Assembly: GCF_023715225.1 (NCBI RefSeq)
Contig: NZ_JAMBNS010000007.1
Location: 1-64,000 of the forward strand
Direction of reading: 5' to 3'
Length of the DNA stretch: 64,000 nucleotides
Origin: Robertmurraya korlensis
GTDB lineage: Bacteria > Bacillota > Bacilli > Bacillales > Cytobacillaceae
Shown here: one piece after another, positions 54,796-64,000 of the stretch
Position numbering within the stretch: the first letter of the stretch is position 1
How the letters are laid out: every line of letters starts with the position of its first letter
Translations under genes and position numbers: made by a program
The notes under the pieces: generated by a model
Told to the model about the DNA's origin: nothing
The model's database searches: none
Seen by the model: the letters and a program-made list of their open reading frames with translations, nothing else

Positions 54796-55647
54796 ATGCT
54801 GAAAGACATGAAAAAACAAAAATTCTTTCGTCTCCTAATTACACATGGAATATTAATTTTTATGACAGTGATCATTATTTATCCGTTAATTTGGACTGTT
54901 GGAGCGAGCTTTAATCCAGGAAACAGCTTGATTAGCACGTCCATCATTCCTAAAAACCCTACACTCGATCATTATCGAGAGTTGTTTGCAGGAAAAGAAA
55001 GCTTGCAATATGGCGCGTGGTATTTAAATTCCTTGAAAATTAGTATTTTCACCATGCTAGGGTCAGTTATAAGTGTTTCCTTTACGGCTTATGCATTTTC
55101 TCGCTTTCGGTTTAAGGGAAGACAACATGCATTAACCTTATTTCTTTTGCTACAAATGATTCCACAATTTTCAGCTCTTATTGCTCTGTTCGTATTAGCG
55201 CAAATACTGGGCATGATGAATAGTCATTGGCTGTTAATCCTTTTATATATAGGTGGTCAAATTCCGATGAACACGTATTTGATGAAAGGGTATATGGATT
55301 CGATTCCAATGGACTTAGATGAAAGCGCGAAAATCGATGGAGCAAGTAATACAAGAATCTTTTTACAGATTATTATGCCTTTATCACGACCAATGATCGC
55401 GGTCGTAGCGATGAATGGTTTTACAGGACCGCTGGGAGATTTCGTTTTATCATCGACCATTTTACGAACACCTGAGGCGTACACCCTACCGATCGGATTG
55501 TATAACCTAGTCAATGATGTGATGGGGGCTAGCTACACGACCTTTGCGGCTGGAGCCATACTAATCAGTATTCCGATTGCGATTATATTCATTTTGCTTC
55601 AGAAGAACTTTGTATCAGGATTAACAGCTGGTGGAACGAAGGGTTGA
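54796..55647 (+). CDS. ganQ: Galactoside ABC transporter permease (GanQ/MalG type)
   Basis: 283 residues with six helices. EAA loop: MDLDESAKIDGASNTRIFLQIIMPLSRP. The segment YGAWYLNSLKISIFTMLGSVISVSFTAYAFSRF starts the MalG core. It follows ganP by three bases, so the two are translationally coupled, and precedes the beta-galactosidase by 43 bases. Confidence 0.92.
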   Translation: MLKDMKKQKFFRLLITHGILIFMTVIIIYPLIWTVGASFNPGNSLISTSIIPKNPTLDHYRELFAGKESLQYGAWYLNSLKISIFTMLGSVISVSFTAYAFSRFRFKGRQHALTLFLLLQMIPQFSALIALFVLAQILGMMNSHWLLILLYIGGQIPMNTYLMKGYMDSIPMDLDESAKIDGASNTRIFLQIIMPLSRPMIAVVAMNGFTGPLGDFVLSSTILRTPEAYTLPIGLYNLVNDVMGASYTTFAAGAILISIPIAIIFILLQKNFVSGLTAGGTKG

Positions 55648-55690
55648 TTTCATTAAAAGGCTAGAAAATGAATAGTAGAGGGAGACGACA

Positions 55691-57760
55691 ATGAAAAATC
55701 ATCATAAAACATATACAACAAAAGCAAAGTTCATGCTTCATGGTGGAGACTATAATCCCGATCAATGGCTGGATCATCCAGAAATCTTAGCGGATGATAT
55801 CAAATTAATGAAGCTATCCCATACGAATACGTTCTCGGTAGGAATTTTTGCTTGGAGTGCGTTGGAACGAAAGGAAGGCCAGTATCAATTTGAATGGTTA
55901 GATGATATTTTTGACAATATTCATAGTATTGGTGGAAGAGTAATCTTAGCCACACCAAGCGGAGCGCGCCCTGCTTGGATGTCGGAAAAGTATCCTGAGG
56001 TTCTTCGCGTAAATTCTTCTAGAGTGAAACAATTACACGGGGGAAGACATAATCATTGTTTTACATCTCCTGTTTATCGTGAAAAAACACAGGAAATGAA
56101 CCGCAGATTAGCGGAAAGATACGGTAATCATCCGGCTTTATTGATGTGGCATATCTCCAATGAGTACGGTGGAGAGTGTCACTGTGATCAGTGTCAAACG
56201 GCTTTTAGAGATTGGATTAAAAACAAATATCATCATGATCTGAAATCATTAAACGATGCCTGGTGGGGACCGTTCTGGAGTCACACGTATAGTGATTGGT
56301 CACAGGTAGAATCTCCCTCTCCAATTGGCGAAAGTATGGTTCATGGCTTAAACCTGGATTGGCGACGCTTCGTTACGGATCAAACGATTTCTTTCTATGA
56401 AAATGAGATTGTTCCATTAAGAGAGCTTACACCGGAGATACCAATCACAACGAATTTTATGGCGGATACATTCGATTTAATTCCGTTTCAAGCACTTGAT
56501 TATAGTAAGTTTGCCAAACATGTGGATGTGATTAGCTGGGATGCGTATCCAGCATGGCATAATGACTGGGAAAGTACGGCGAATTTAGCCATGAAGGTTG
56601 GCTTCATTAATGATCTCTATCGTAGTTTAAAACAACAACCATTTTTATTAATGGAATCTACTCCAAGTCTGGTAAATTGGCATAGTGTAAACAAAGCAAA
56701 AAGACCAGGTATGCATCTTCTATCATCCATGCAAATGGTTGCTCATGGTTCTGATAGTGTGATGTACTTCCAGTGGAGAAAATCACGTGGGTCGTCCGAA
56801 AAATTCCATGGTGCTGTCGTGGATCATGATAACAGTACGAATAACCGTGTTTTCCAAGAGGTAGCTCAAGTCGGAAAAACATTAGAACATCTATCTGAAA
56901 TAGTAGGAACGAATCGTCCAGCAGATGTTGCTATTCTTTACGATTGGGAAAGCAACTGGGCTCTAAATGATGCACAAGGATTTGGATTGGAATCCAAACG
57001 CTATCCTCAAACTTTGCAACAGCAATACAAGGCTTTCTGGGAAAAAGATATTCCAGTAGATGTGATCACTAAGGAGCAAGACTTTTCAACTTACAAACTG
57101 TTAATTGTGCCGATGTTGTATTTAATGAGTGAAGAGACCATTTCACGTTTAAAATCGTATGTCGCAGCAGGTGGAACACTTGTCATGACCTATATTAGTG
57201 GTCTTGTAAATGAGCATGACCTAACGTACTTAGGTGGATGGCATAAAGACCTTCAAGATATCTTTGGCTTAAAACCAGTTGAAACAGATACGTATTATCC
57301 AAAAGATCGTAATCAAGTGGAGTATAAAGGTCGTACGTATGAATTAAAGGATTACGCTACGATCCTTGAGTTAAACACGGCAACAGTTGAGGGTGTATAC
57401 ACAGATGATTTCTATGCAAATACCCCAGCCATAACGAGCCATAACTATGAAAAAGGAAATGCGTACTATATTGGTGGTCGATTAGAAGATCAGTTCCAAA
57501 GGGACTTTTATGAAGAAATAATGAAAGATTTGGCTCTAGAATCTGTGTCTTCAGTAAAACATGGAGAGGGGGTATCTGTACAAGTAAGAAATGCTCCTGA
57601 AAGTGACTACATTTTTGTTATGAATTTCACCGAGGAAAAACAAACGGTCGGCTTTGAGTTACCAGTAACAGATAAGATTACCGGTGAAGAATTGATTGGA
57701 GAAGTAACGTTAGAGAAGTATGAAGTACGAATTGTTGAGAAAAGAAGAACGACGAATTAA
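55691..57760 (+). CDS. ganA: Beta-galactosidase, GH42
   Basis: 689 residues, full length; cytoplasmic. Hydrolyses beta-galactosides released from imported galacto-oligosaccharides. The acid/base is E158 in HISNEYGGECHC and the nucleophile is E322 in LLMESTPSLVNW. Zinc ligands are the Cys cluster ECHCDQC with a further Cys in NHCFTSP. Domain order: TIM barrel (about 15-390), trimerisation domain (about 400-610), small beta domain. Last enzyme of the operon. No endo-galactanase gene (ganB) follows, as it does in B. subtilis. Confidence 0.95.
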   Translation: MKNHHKTYTTKAKFMLHGGDYNPDQWLDHPEILADDIKLMKLSHTNTFSVGIFAWSALERKEGQYQFEWLDDIFDNIHSIGGRVILATPSGARPAWMSEKYPEVLRVNSSRVKQLHGGRHNHCFTSPVYREKTQEMNRRLAERYGNHPALLMWHISNEYGGECHCDQCQTAFRDWIKNKYHHDLKSLNDAWWGPFWSHTYSDWSQVESPSPIGESMVHGLNLDWRRFVTDQTISFYENEIVPLRELTPEIPITTNFMADTFDLIPFQALDYSKFAKHVDVISWDAYPAWHNDWESTANLAMKVGFINDLYRSLKQQPFLLMESTPSLVNWHSVNKAKRPGMHLLSSMQMVAHGSDSVMYFQWRKSRGSSEKFHGAVVDHDNSTNNRVFQEVAQVGKTLEHLSEIVGTNRPADVAILYDWESNWALNDAQGFGLESKRYPQTLQQQYKAFWEKDIPVDVITKEQDFSTYKLLIVPMLYLMSEETISRLKSYVAAGGTLVMTYISGLVNEHDLTYLGGWHKDLQDIFGLKPVETDTYYPKDRNQVEYKGRTYELKDYATILELNTATVEGVYTDDFYANTPAITSHNYEKGNAYYIGGRLEDQFQRDFYEEIMKDLALESVSSVKHGEGVSVQVRNAPESDYIFVMNFTEEKQTVGFELPVTDKITGEELIGEVTLEKYEVRIVEKRRTTN

Positions 57761-57769
57761 CGTGAATGC

Positions 57770-57803
57770 ATACATGGGTGGGACCGGGAACCCACTCATG
57801 TAT
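57770..57803 (+). terminator. Terminator after ganA
   Basis: ATACATGGGTGGG pairs with CCCACTCATGTAT (one wobble), with a weak T-tract. A second hairpin (GTCTGACCTCC with GGGGGCAGAC) lies about 30 bases later. Confidence 0.65.
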
Positions 57804-57928
57804 TTATGAAAATTTATAGCACAAACGAGGTCTGACCTCCTTTATGGGGGCAGACTTTGTTGTATTTTCTAATTTAATCCTTTCTTTTTATATAGGGATA
57901 TGGAATGATAAATATATGAGATTAGTGA

Positions 57929-58933
<1,005 letters not shown>

Positions 58934-58952
58934 TGAAAACCATACCAGTTAG

Positions 58953-58988
58953 AAATGGCATACGAATGGTGTATGCCATTTTTTTCTT
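58953..58988 (+). terminator. Terminator after ganR
   Basis: AAATGGCATAC pairs with GTATGCCATTT, followed by TTTTTC. Confidence 0.9.
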
Positions 58989-59003
58989 TGAAAAAGTAAG
59001 GGC

Positions 59004-59033
59004 TTGGCAATATCGTATAGATTCTGCCATACT
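59004..59033 (+). promoter_or_regulatory. Promoter of the copC-copD operon
   Basis: TTGGCA (59004-59009), 18 bases, CATACT (59028-59033), 66 bases before the coding start. Confidence 0.55.
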
Positions 59034-59098
59034 ACAAGGGATTGGTATTAATGCGAAACATCTAGCAAAGAAAATCTATAAATATAAAGAGGTAGAGT

Positions 59099-59632
59099 AT
59101 GAAAAAATTACTTATTATTTTTATTAGTCTGTTGGTGTTAATTTTACCATCGGTTGTATCAGCACATACGGAGATCACTTCCTCCATTCCAGAGGCAGGT
59201 CAAGTTGTTAAGGAAGAAACAAAAGAAATCACCCTAACGTTTGGGGGAGAAATTGAATCTTTAAGTACAATGACCCTGATGAAGGATGGACAAGACATTA
59301 AGTTTGAAAGTGTTCAAGCTCAAGGAAATCAATTAATTGGGTTACTAGGAACACCACTAGAGAGTGGCTCATATATCATAAATTGGAATATTGTTGGGGG
59401 AGATGGACATCCACTTACAGGAGAAATTCCATTCAGCGTACAATTAACGGAAGAAGAAGCTCAAGATACAACGGAAGAAGTGCCAATCAAACAAGATACC
59501 ACCCAAGAAGAAAAGGAAGTAGTTACCGAAAATAATGCGAACAACGGCAATCACTTAAAAACATTCCTTCCAAAAATAGCTATCCTTTTATTGGCGATTG
59601 GTCTAGTCACTCTTTATAGAAAGAAGAGATAA
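59099..59632 (+). CDS. copC: CopC-type copper-binding protein, membrane-anchored
   Basis: 177 residues. The signal peptide (1-22) ends VSA, so the mature chain starts with H23, the Cu(II) ligand of CopC proteins; the other ligands are D102 and H104 in GDGHPLTG. The CopC beta-barrel spans about 23-125, followed by an acidic Thr/Gln linker and a C-terminal helix with positive tail (ALLLAIGLVTLYRKKR), so it stays outside, tethered to the membrane. A two-gene operon with copD. B. subtilis fuses both domains in YcnJ; here they are separate genes. Confidence 0.88.
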   Translation: MKKLLIIFISLLVLILPSVVSAHTEITSSIPEAGQVVKEETKEITLTFGGEIESLSTMTLMKDGQDIKFESVQAQGNQLIGLLGTPLESGSYIINWNIVGGDGHPLTGEIPFSVQLTEEEAQDTTEEVPIKQDTTQEEKEVVTENNANNGNHLKTFLPKIAILLLAIGLVTLYRKKR

Positions 59633-59633
59633 A

Positions 59634-60710
59634 ATGAGTATCTTGATCCCTTTTGTAGAGCTAATCAATTATTGTTTATATTCCATTCTTGCAGGGTATA
59701 TTGCCCTTCAGTTTGTTCCTAATGAATATAAACCCATCACCAAGGTATCTAAAAAAGCGATTCTTTTACTCTTATTAGGTATTTATATTTGTAGTTTTGG
59801 ACCAGTCGTTCAGGTTATCTCTTATTTTAGCGATTCTGTTGGTTTTGCCTTGGCTACTTACTCAGTATTAACTGATTTTCAAGTAGGGAGAGCTTGGATT
59901 AGCACAGGGTTTTTAACCGTTTTTTTATGGTTGACCATTGTATTAAACGGTTCTAAATATATCCAAGCTATACTTTTGCTTTTCATGGTTCTTTCAGTAG
60001 GTTATGCAAGCCATGTCGCATCGTTATCCTTTTGGTCTGGATTAATTGCTCATTCGGCACACTTTTTAGTCATTTCATTATGGGTAGGAGTACTTATACA
60101 TGTTGCATGGTTTTCTAATGATCAAGAAAAGTGGTCAAAGTTTTTAAAATGGTTTACTCCCTTTGCTGTAGTTTCATTAGTAATTATATTTATAAGTGGG
60201 TTTTCACTTATGAAGTATATTGTCGAGCCAAAGGACTATGTGAGTTCGTGGGTACTTCCATATGGTCAGATGTTGTTATTAAAACATATTAGCATAATTC
60301 CTTTACTAATTTTTGCTTTAATAAATGGTTTGCTGCTAAAAAGGGTACATGGTGATTCCCTTTATAATCCTCGTCCGTGGATAAAGGCAGAAGGTTTGAT
60401 CATACTCATCACCTTTTATTTTACAAGTATCATGGGAACATTATCTCCGCCACATGATGTCGATTTTACGGTTAAGTCAGAAGGGGCTTCGAAGTGGGTA
60501 GAGTGGCTTTTAGGAAAAGAAATAGTAACCACAATGAATGTTGGACTGAAAGGTAATTTCCCTTCTATACTCATGATGGTGCTATCTCTTCTATTTATTG
60601 GCATGATCTTTGTTAGTATGAAGAGGATAAACCCTCTATCAGCAGTGTTTTTTGGAGTAAGTTTCATTTTCACTATGTACTTTGGGATAATGATGATCGT
60701 ATCGATATAA
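59634..60710 (+). CDS. copD: CopD-type copper transport membrane protein
   Basis: 358 residues with eight or nine helices. CopD features: ILAGYIALQFVPNEYK, AHSAHFLVISLWVGVLIHVAWF (conserved His in the membrane), and LSPPHDVDF near the last part. It begins one base after copC, so it is coupled to it. Likely moves copper, with CopC, into the cell or the membrane; direction is by analogy. Confidence 0.87.
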   Translation: MSILIPFVELINYCLYSILAGYIALQFVPNEYKPITKVSKKAILLLLLGIYICSFGPVVQVISYFSDSVGFALATYSVLTDFQVGRAWISTGFLTVFLWLTIVLNGSKYIQAILLLFMVLSVGYASHVASLSFWSGLIAHSAHFLVISLWVGVLIHVAWFSNDQEKWSKFLKWFTPFAVVSLVIIFISGFSLMKYIVEPKDYVSSWVLPYGQMLLLKHISIIPLLIFALINGLLLKRVHGDSLYNPRPWIKAEGLIILITFYFTSIMGTLSPPHDVDFTVKSEGASKWVEWLLGKEIVTTMNVGLKGNFPSILMMVLSLLFIGMIFVSMKRINPLSAVFFGVSFIFTMYFGIMMIVSI

Positions 60711-60730
60711 TGAATTTAATATTCAAAAAG

Positions 60731-60778
60731 AACCACCTGATTTTCAGAACAACAGTTTTGATGGTCAGGTGGCTTTTC
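60731..60778. terminator. Bidirectional terminator
   Basis: CCACCTGA (60733-60740) pairs with TCAGGTGG (60765-60772), with A- and T-rich flanks; between convergent genes. Confidence 0.75.
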
Positions 60779-60784
60779 TGTTAT

Positions 60785-61186
60785 TTAAAAATTTCCTATT
60801 TTGTTGTTGTGAATATCTTCCGTTCCTGCATTCAGGGCAGTCTTGTAATAGTTGCATTTATGATTGATGATCTCCATGGTCTTATTTAGTTCTTCCAATT
60901 GTGCTTCTACAATCGCTTTTCGCTCCAAGAACATGTTATATCTTTGCTGCAAGGTGGAGTCGCCCTCTGAACACCATTCAATGAATCCTTTAATTTCCTT
61001 AATTGGCATCCCAGTAGATTTTAGACATTGAATAATTTTTAATGCTTCAATATCGGAGTCTTTAAATAATCGGGTTCCACTAGGGGTACGTTCCACAAAA
61101 GGCATTAGGCCCTCCTTATCGTAGTATCGTAAGGCATATACGGTGAGATCTAATTCTTTTGCAACTTCGCTTATAGAATATGTCAT
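60785..61186 (-). CDS. adhR: MerR-family regulator (AdhR-like)
   Basis: 133 residues. MerR helix-turn-helix SISEVAKELDLTVYALRYYDKEGLMPF (4-30), then a coiled coil. C54 in IIQCLKSTGM lies at the place of the Cys that senses aldehydes in B. subtilis AdhR. AAAGGAGA about nine bases before ATG 61186 supports this start; a longer frame would run into the operator region. It lies divergent from the alcohol dehydrogenase gene, and MerR-type promoters face both ways. Confidence 0.85.
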   Translation of the reverse strand: MTYSISEVAKELDLTVYALRYYDKEGLMPFVERTPSGTRLFKDSDIEALKIIQCLKSTGMPIKEIKGFIEWCSEGDSTLQQRYNMFLERKAIVEAQLEELNKTMEIINHKCNYYKTALNAGTEDIHNNKIGNF

Positions 61187-61209
61187 TGTCACTGGTCTCC
61201 TTTTCTCTA

Positions 61210-61319
61210 GATATAGACTTCGAGTTAACTCTATGTTAAAAAAGATTTTATCATGCTGTATACCCAAGGTCAAAGTTTAACTTTTTGCTTGACCTAGAGT
61301 TAACTATAGGGATTATTCT
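61210..61319. promoter_or_regulatory. Divergent MerR-type promoters and operators of adhR-adhA
   Basis: Rightward: TTGACC (61289-61294), 19 bases, TATTCT (61314-61319). The long spacer holds CTAGAGTT-AACTATAG (61294-61309, one mismatch), the overlong spacing typical of promoters activated by MerR proteins. Leftward: TTAACA (61234-61239), 18 bases, TATATC (61210-61215), with GAGTTAACTC (61222-61231) in the spacer. A third AAAGTT-T-AACTTT lies at 61272-61284. Confidence 0.82.
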
Positions 61320-61420
61320 AGATTTGTAAGAGAAAAGGGAGTAATTAAAAGGATGTTAATGTACACCTGATTCCAGTAGATTCTCTTAGAAAATCAAAGT
61401 ATAGTGGAGGTTTAAACAAA

Positions 61421-62461
61421 ATGACAGTAGCTAAAGCAAGAGCAGTCGACGGTCCAGACAAACCGTTTCGAGTGGCTGAAATTAAAAGACGAGACCTTGA
61501 TCTACACGATGTTCTAATTGAAATTAAATATGCAGGCATTTGTCACTCTGACATCCATACTGCTCACGGTGAATGGGGGGAAGTGAATTATCCTCTAGTA
61601 CCCGGACACGAGATTGCGGGAATTGTTACTGATGTAGGATCAGAGGTGACAAAGTATAAGGTCGGTGACCGAGTAGGGGTCGGATGTATGGTTGATTCCT
61701 GTGGTGACTGTGAGAATTGCCGTAAAGGGGAAGAACAATACTGCCTCAAAGGAAATGTTCCTACCTATGCGGGTGTTGACAAATATGGTGAGCCTACACA
61801 AGGTGGCTATTCAACCCACATTGTTGTAACGGAGGACTTTGTAGTACGAATTCCTGATAGCATTGAGCTTGACGTCGCGGCACCCTTACTTTGCGCAGGT
61901 ATCACAACATATTCTCCCTTAAACCACTGGGGGGCTGGTCCAGGTAAGAAAGTAGCGGTTGTTGGTTTGGGAGGGCTTGGTCATATGGCTGTCAAGATTG
62001 CGCACGCCATGGGTGCAGAAGTTACCGTCCTGTCACAAACTTTGAGTAAAAAGGAAGATGGTTTGCAATTCGGTGCGGACAACTACTACGCGACGAGCGA
62101 TGAAGAGACGTTTAAGAAACTAGCTGGTTCGTTCGACCTTATCATAAATACAGTCAGTGCAAAAATCGATATTAGTGCCTACCTTTCGTTACTGGCGCTG
62201 GATGGTACATTAGTCAACGTCGGTGCACCAGCAGAGCCGTTAGCGGTTAACGTATTCTCACTTATCGGTCATCGCCGTTCATTTGCAGGTTCAATGATTG
62301 GCGGCATCCGTGAGACTCAGGAGATGTTGAATTTTTGTGCAGAACATAATATCGTTCCTTCTATTGAAGTCATTTCGGCCGATCAAATTGACGAAGCCTA
62401 CGAACGTGTATTAGCTTCAGATGTGAAGTATCGATTTGTGATCGACACTAGCACCATGTGA
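61421..62461 (+). CDS. adhA: Zinc-dependent alcohol/aldehyde dehydrogenase (AdhA/YahK type)
   Basis: 346 residues. Medium-chain dehydrogenase with catalytic zinc site [14 protein letters not shown] and GHEIAG, structural zinc Cys4 [15 protein letters not shown] and NAD(P) site [12 protein letters not shown]. Probably reduces aldehydes with NADPH. In B. subtilis AdhA is induced by formaldehyde and methylglyoxal through AdhR. GGAGG lies about ten bases before the ATG. Confidence 0.9.
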   Translation: MTVAKARAVDGPDKPFRVAEIKRRDLDLHDVLIEIKYAGICHSDIHTAHGEWGEVNYPLVPGHEIAGIVTDVGSEVTKYKVGDRVGVGCMVDSCGDCENCRKGEEQYCLKGNVPTYAGVDKYGEPTQGGYSTHIVVTEDFVVRIPDSIELDVAAPLLCAGITTYSPLNHWGAGPGKKVAVVGLGGLGHMAVKIAHAMGAEVTVLSQTLSKKEDGLQFGADNYYATSDEETFKKLAGSFDLIINTVSAKIDISAYLSLLALDGTLVNVGAPAEPLAVNVFSLIGHRRSFAGSMIGGIRETQEMLNFCAEHNIVPSIEVISADQIDEAYERVLASDVKYRFVIDTSTM

Positions 62462-62496
62462 TTTGAGTAATCTATATATTCTAATGGTAATTTCGG

Positions 62497-62533
62497 GGAT
62501 GTCCAACAAACCTAGGTTTTTGGACATCCTTTT
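62497..62533. terminator. Bidirectional terminator
   Basis: GGATGTCCAA pairs with TTGGACATCC (perfect 10 bp), followed by TTTTGC. Confidence 0.88.
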
Positions 62534-62569
62534 GCTTTAAAGTAGATTTAAGTTCAAGATACGAATAGA

Positions 62570-63436
62570 CTAAGAATTTGACCTTGACCTAAGAATAGGC
62601 AGCGTACAGCAGCGGAAAGAGCCTCCTGACTTAATTATTTCAGTTATATCAACTTCAATTACTTCAAACCCACGTTCACGAAGCTGTTTATTGACATTTT
62701 TATTTACTGGTAAGCTCAAGACTCGCTTGTTTCCTATTCCGAGCACATTCGTCCCAAGCGTGAACTGTTCTTCATCAGATACTTCAATAAGTTCATACTT
62801 TGAACCAAATATGTCGAAATCTTCTTTTGTCAATGCATCCGGAAAGATAAGGGCTAGCTCTGGAGATAAAACATTAAATACACAGTCTAGATGTAAATAT
62901 TCAGCCTTGAACTTGATGGCTTTAACATCAAATTGGGGTAAAAGATGTTTTAAATGGTCAACTGCCTGCTGGCTGGTTCGATTACTCAACCCAATGTATA
63001 CGGTGTCCCTGTCGATAATCACATCTCCGCCTTCAATTTGATCTCCGACAATATTATAGTAGGAGAATCCTTCATCCTCCAGCCACTGCTTTAATACATT
63101 ATCTTCTCCCTGCCTAACATCACTTGCCATATCGGCTACAAAAACCGTATGTCCGAGTGTAAACCCTATATCCCTTGTAAAAACCTGTTCTGGGTATTTC
63201 TTATGGTAAGGAAGTAAAATAACTTCAATGCCGTAATTCCGCAGCGTCTGTACCATTTGATTATGCTGTTCTAATGCAGTCTCTATATGTATTCCTTCAT
63301 TTTTAAAATGCTTTTGAGTCTCGTTAATCACATCCCTGATTGTCATGTACTGCGGCTGGCAACAGATCACTCGCTTTAATTCATCGTATTCACTGAAACA
63401 GATCGTTTTATGTTCAGTATTGGATTCTAATGTCAT
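62570..63436 (-). CDS. DDAH/arginine-deiminase-family amidinohydrolase (YkgA-like)
   Basis: 288 residues, pentein fold. Motifs: FTRDIGF and EGGDVII (substrate acids), LHLDCVFNVL (catalytic His) and GGSFRCCTLP near the end (catalytic Cys, C276 by alignment). Family members release dimethylamine or ammonia from methylated arginine or related guanidines. Substrate here is not clear. A gene-wide inverted repeat (CCTATTAA and TTAATAGG, 63448-63485) lies just upstream. An AGGAGG site precedes the ATG. Confidence 0.85.
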   Translation of the reverse strand: MTLESNTEHKTICFSEYDELKRVICCQPQYMTIRDVINETQKHFKNEGIHIETALEQHNQMVQTLRNYGIEVILLPYHKKYPEQVFTRDIGFTLGHTVFVADMASDVRQGEDNVLKQWLEDEGFSYYNIVGDQIEGGDVIIDRDTVYIGLSNRTSQQAVDHLKHLLPQFDVKAIKFKAEYLHLDCVFNVLSPELALIFPDALTKEDFDIFGSKYELIEVSDEEQFTLGTNVLGIGNKRVLSLPVNKNVNKQLRERGFEVIEVDITEIIKSGGSFRCCTLPILRSRSNS

Positions 63437-63579
63437 ATTTAGGTCCTCCTATTAATGGGTATAGTATCAATATTCCCTTAATAGGAAGTAAAAATGAAAA
63501 AGGAAAAAGTAACAAAACCATTCTAGATGGATAACTGGTTCAGATACCTGCCACTTTTTAAATACGTTTGAAAATAACA

Positions 63580-63765
63580 GGAAAAATTCCGTTTATATTG
63601 AAAAATATCTCTATTTCCTTAAGAATAAGCGTAGTTTTTCCGCTTATGTGATCCAAATCAATGAATTTTGGCTTATTTAGAGCAGTTAACCGGAATTCCT
63701 CCGCTTATTTCTGCTTCTTAAGCTTCCTCGATATACATTAGCCGGAATTCCTCCGTCTATTAATA
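63580..63765. repeat. Degenerate intergenic repeats of about 51-61 bases
   Basis: CCG(C/T)(T/C)TAT-like cores occur at 63589, 63640, 63701 and 63753, spaced 51, 61 and 52 bases. Two carry the longer CCGGAATTCCTCCG (63690, 63742). This stretch of the 343-base gap has no gene; apart from the inverted repeat before the hydrolase, I see nothing else. Confidence 0.55.
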
Positions 63766-63779
63766 AACAGAACCCGTTA

Positions 63780-64000
63780 CTATATCGAATGGTTTTTTTC
63801 TTTTTCGTAATTTGATGATGTACAAGATTGTGTTAGTATGTGGTCTATTGCTTTTTTAGTAAGTGGCATGAAGTAATTTAGTAGTAGTCCCCCTAAACAA
63901 ACGGTTAATAACGTTCCAATGCCAATGGGTCCATGAAAGATCATTGCCATTATCAAGAATACGAGATATATGAATGTTCTCGAAAAAAATATATTTGTTC
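63780..64000 (-). CDS. YczE/YitT-like membrane protein, C-terminal part
   Basis: Partial gene; the stop TAG is at 63780-63782 and the frame runs off the window. The last 73 residues hold one helix (FIYLVFLIMAMIFHGPIG), then GIGTLLTVCLGGLLLNYFMPLTKKA, the typical end of YczE/YyaS/YitT family membrane proteins, and a charged tail with SNYEKEKNHSI. Function is unknown for the family. Not possible to say more without the upstream part. Confidence 0.65.
   Translation of the reverse strand, partial: TNIFFSRTFIYLVFLIMAMIFHGPIGIGTLLTVCLGGLLLNYFMPLTKKAIDHILTQSCTSSNYEKEKNHSI

Noticed and set aside
63580-63765. CRISPR array
   Set aside because: The repeats are short, degenerate and unevenly spaced, with no unique-spacer pattern and no cas genes.

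Overview
The window is a low-GC Gram-positive chromosome segment, most likely from an endospore-forming member of the Bacillaceae related to Bacillus. The grounds are a spore-coat sugar operon (CotS-type protein, glycosyltransferase, nucleotide-sugar epimerase), gntRKPZ and ganSPQA-type operons laid out as in Bacillus subtilis, a SinI-type anti-repressor, Fur boxes of Bacillus type and strong AGGAGG ribosome binding sites. I saw no tRNA gene, CRISPR array, insertion sequence or prophage. Gene relationships are judged by eye from the protein sequences; no database search was run.

Layout. 1-470: 3' end of a 23S rRNA gene, a structured spacer, 5S rRNA and its terminator, so the window opens at the end of an rRNA operon. 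558-3520: base-excision glycosylase, 23S rRNA m5U methyltransferase, a cluster of DnaA-box-like sites, and a DUF1456 protein. 3621-8199: a frameshifted TetR regulator divergent from an MMPL exporter and a YhgE-like heptad-repeat protein. 8342-9661: DMT transporter and DUF1904 protein. 9739-16311: an iron-siderophore block with three Fur boxes: a YusV-like ATPase, two lipoprotein receptors, two FecCD permeases, and a cytoplasmic M14 metallopeptidase in the permease operon. 16428-20935: 7TMR-DISM histidine kinase, OmpR-type regulator, a SinI-like small protein behind a tandem-repeat promoter, and a convergent secreted subtilase. 21124-24952: spore coat operon. 25161-31430: ASCH protein, divergent PRPP synthetase paralogue, three proteins of unknown role, a YgjP-type metalloprotein, a c-di-GMP-I riboswitch ahead of a diguanylate cyclase, and a membrane protein. 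31477-38260: 5'-nucleotidase-type enzyme and gntRKPZ with its operator and a cre-like site. 38656-41168: a Pho-box-preceded beta-propeller secreted protein and a PGRP-type amidase. 41373-51607: SelO, nucleoside transporter, cytoplasmic BtuF-like protein, Cys-rich small protein, PQQ-type sugar dehydrogenase lipoprotein, SNF2 helicase, DedA protein, secreted M14 peptidase. 51870-58933: galactan/galacto-oligosaccharide operon with operators and LacI regulator. 59099-60710: CopC/CopD copper proteins. 60785-62461: MerR-type (AdhR-like) regulator and alcohol dehydrogenase, with MerR-type promoters. 62570-64000: DDAH-family hydrolase, degenerate intergenic repeats and the C-terminus of a YczE/YitT-like membrane protein.

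How the genes work together. Most of the window consists of self-contained, locally regulated nutrient or stress modules: Fur with siderophore uptake, GntR plus catabolite control with gluconate use, a GanR-like repressor with galactoside uptake and GH42 cleavage, and an AdhR-like activator with aldehyde stress. The most interesting pieces are the M14 peptidase inside the siderophore operon, the histidine kinase/response regulator/SinI-like group, the diguanylate cyclase that lacks the inhibitory I-site arginine and sits behind a c-di-GMP riboswitch, the PRPP synthetase paralogue with altered catalytic residues, the DnaA-box cluster, and the TetR repressor broken by one extra base.
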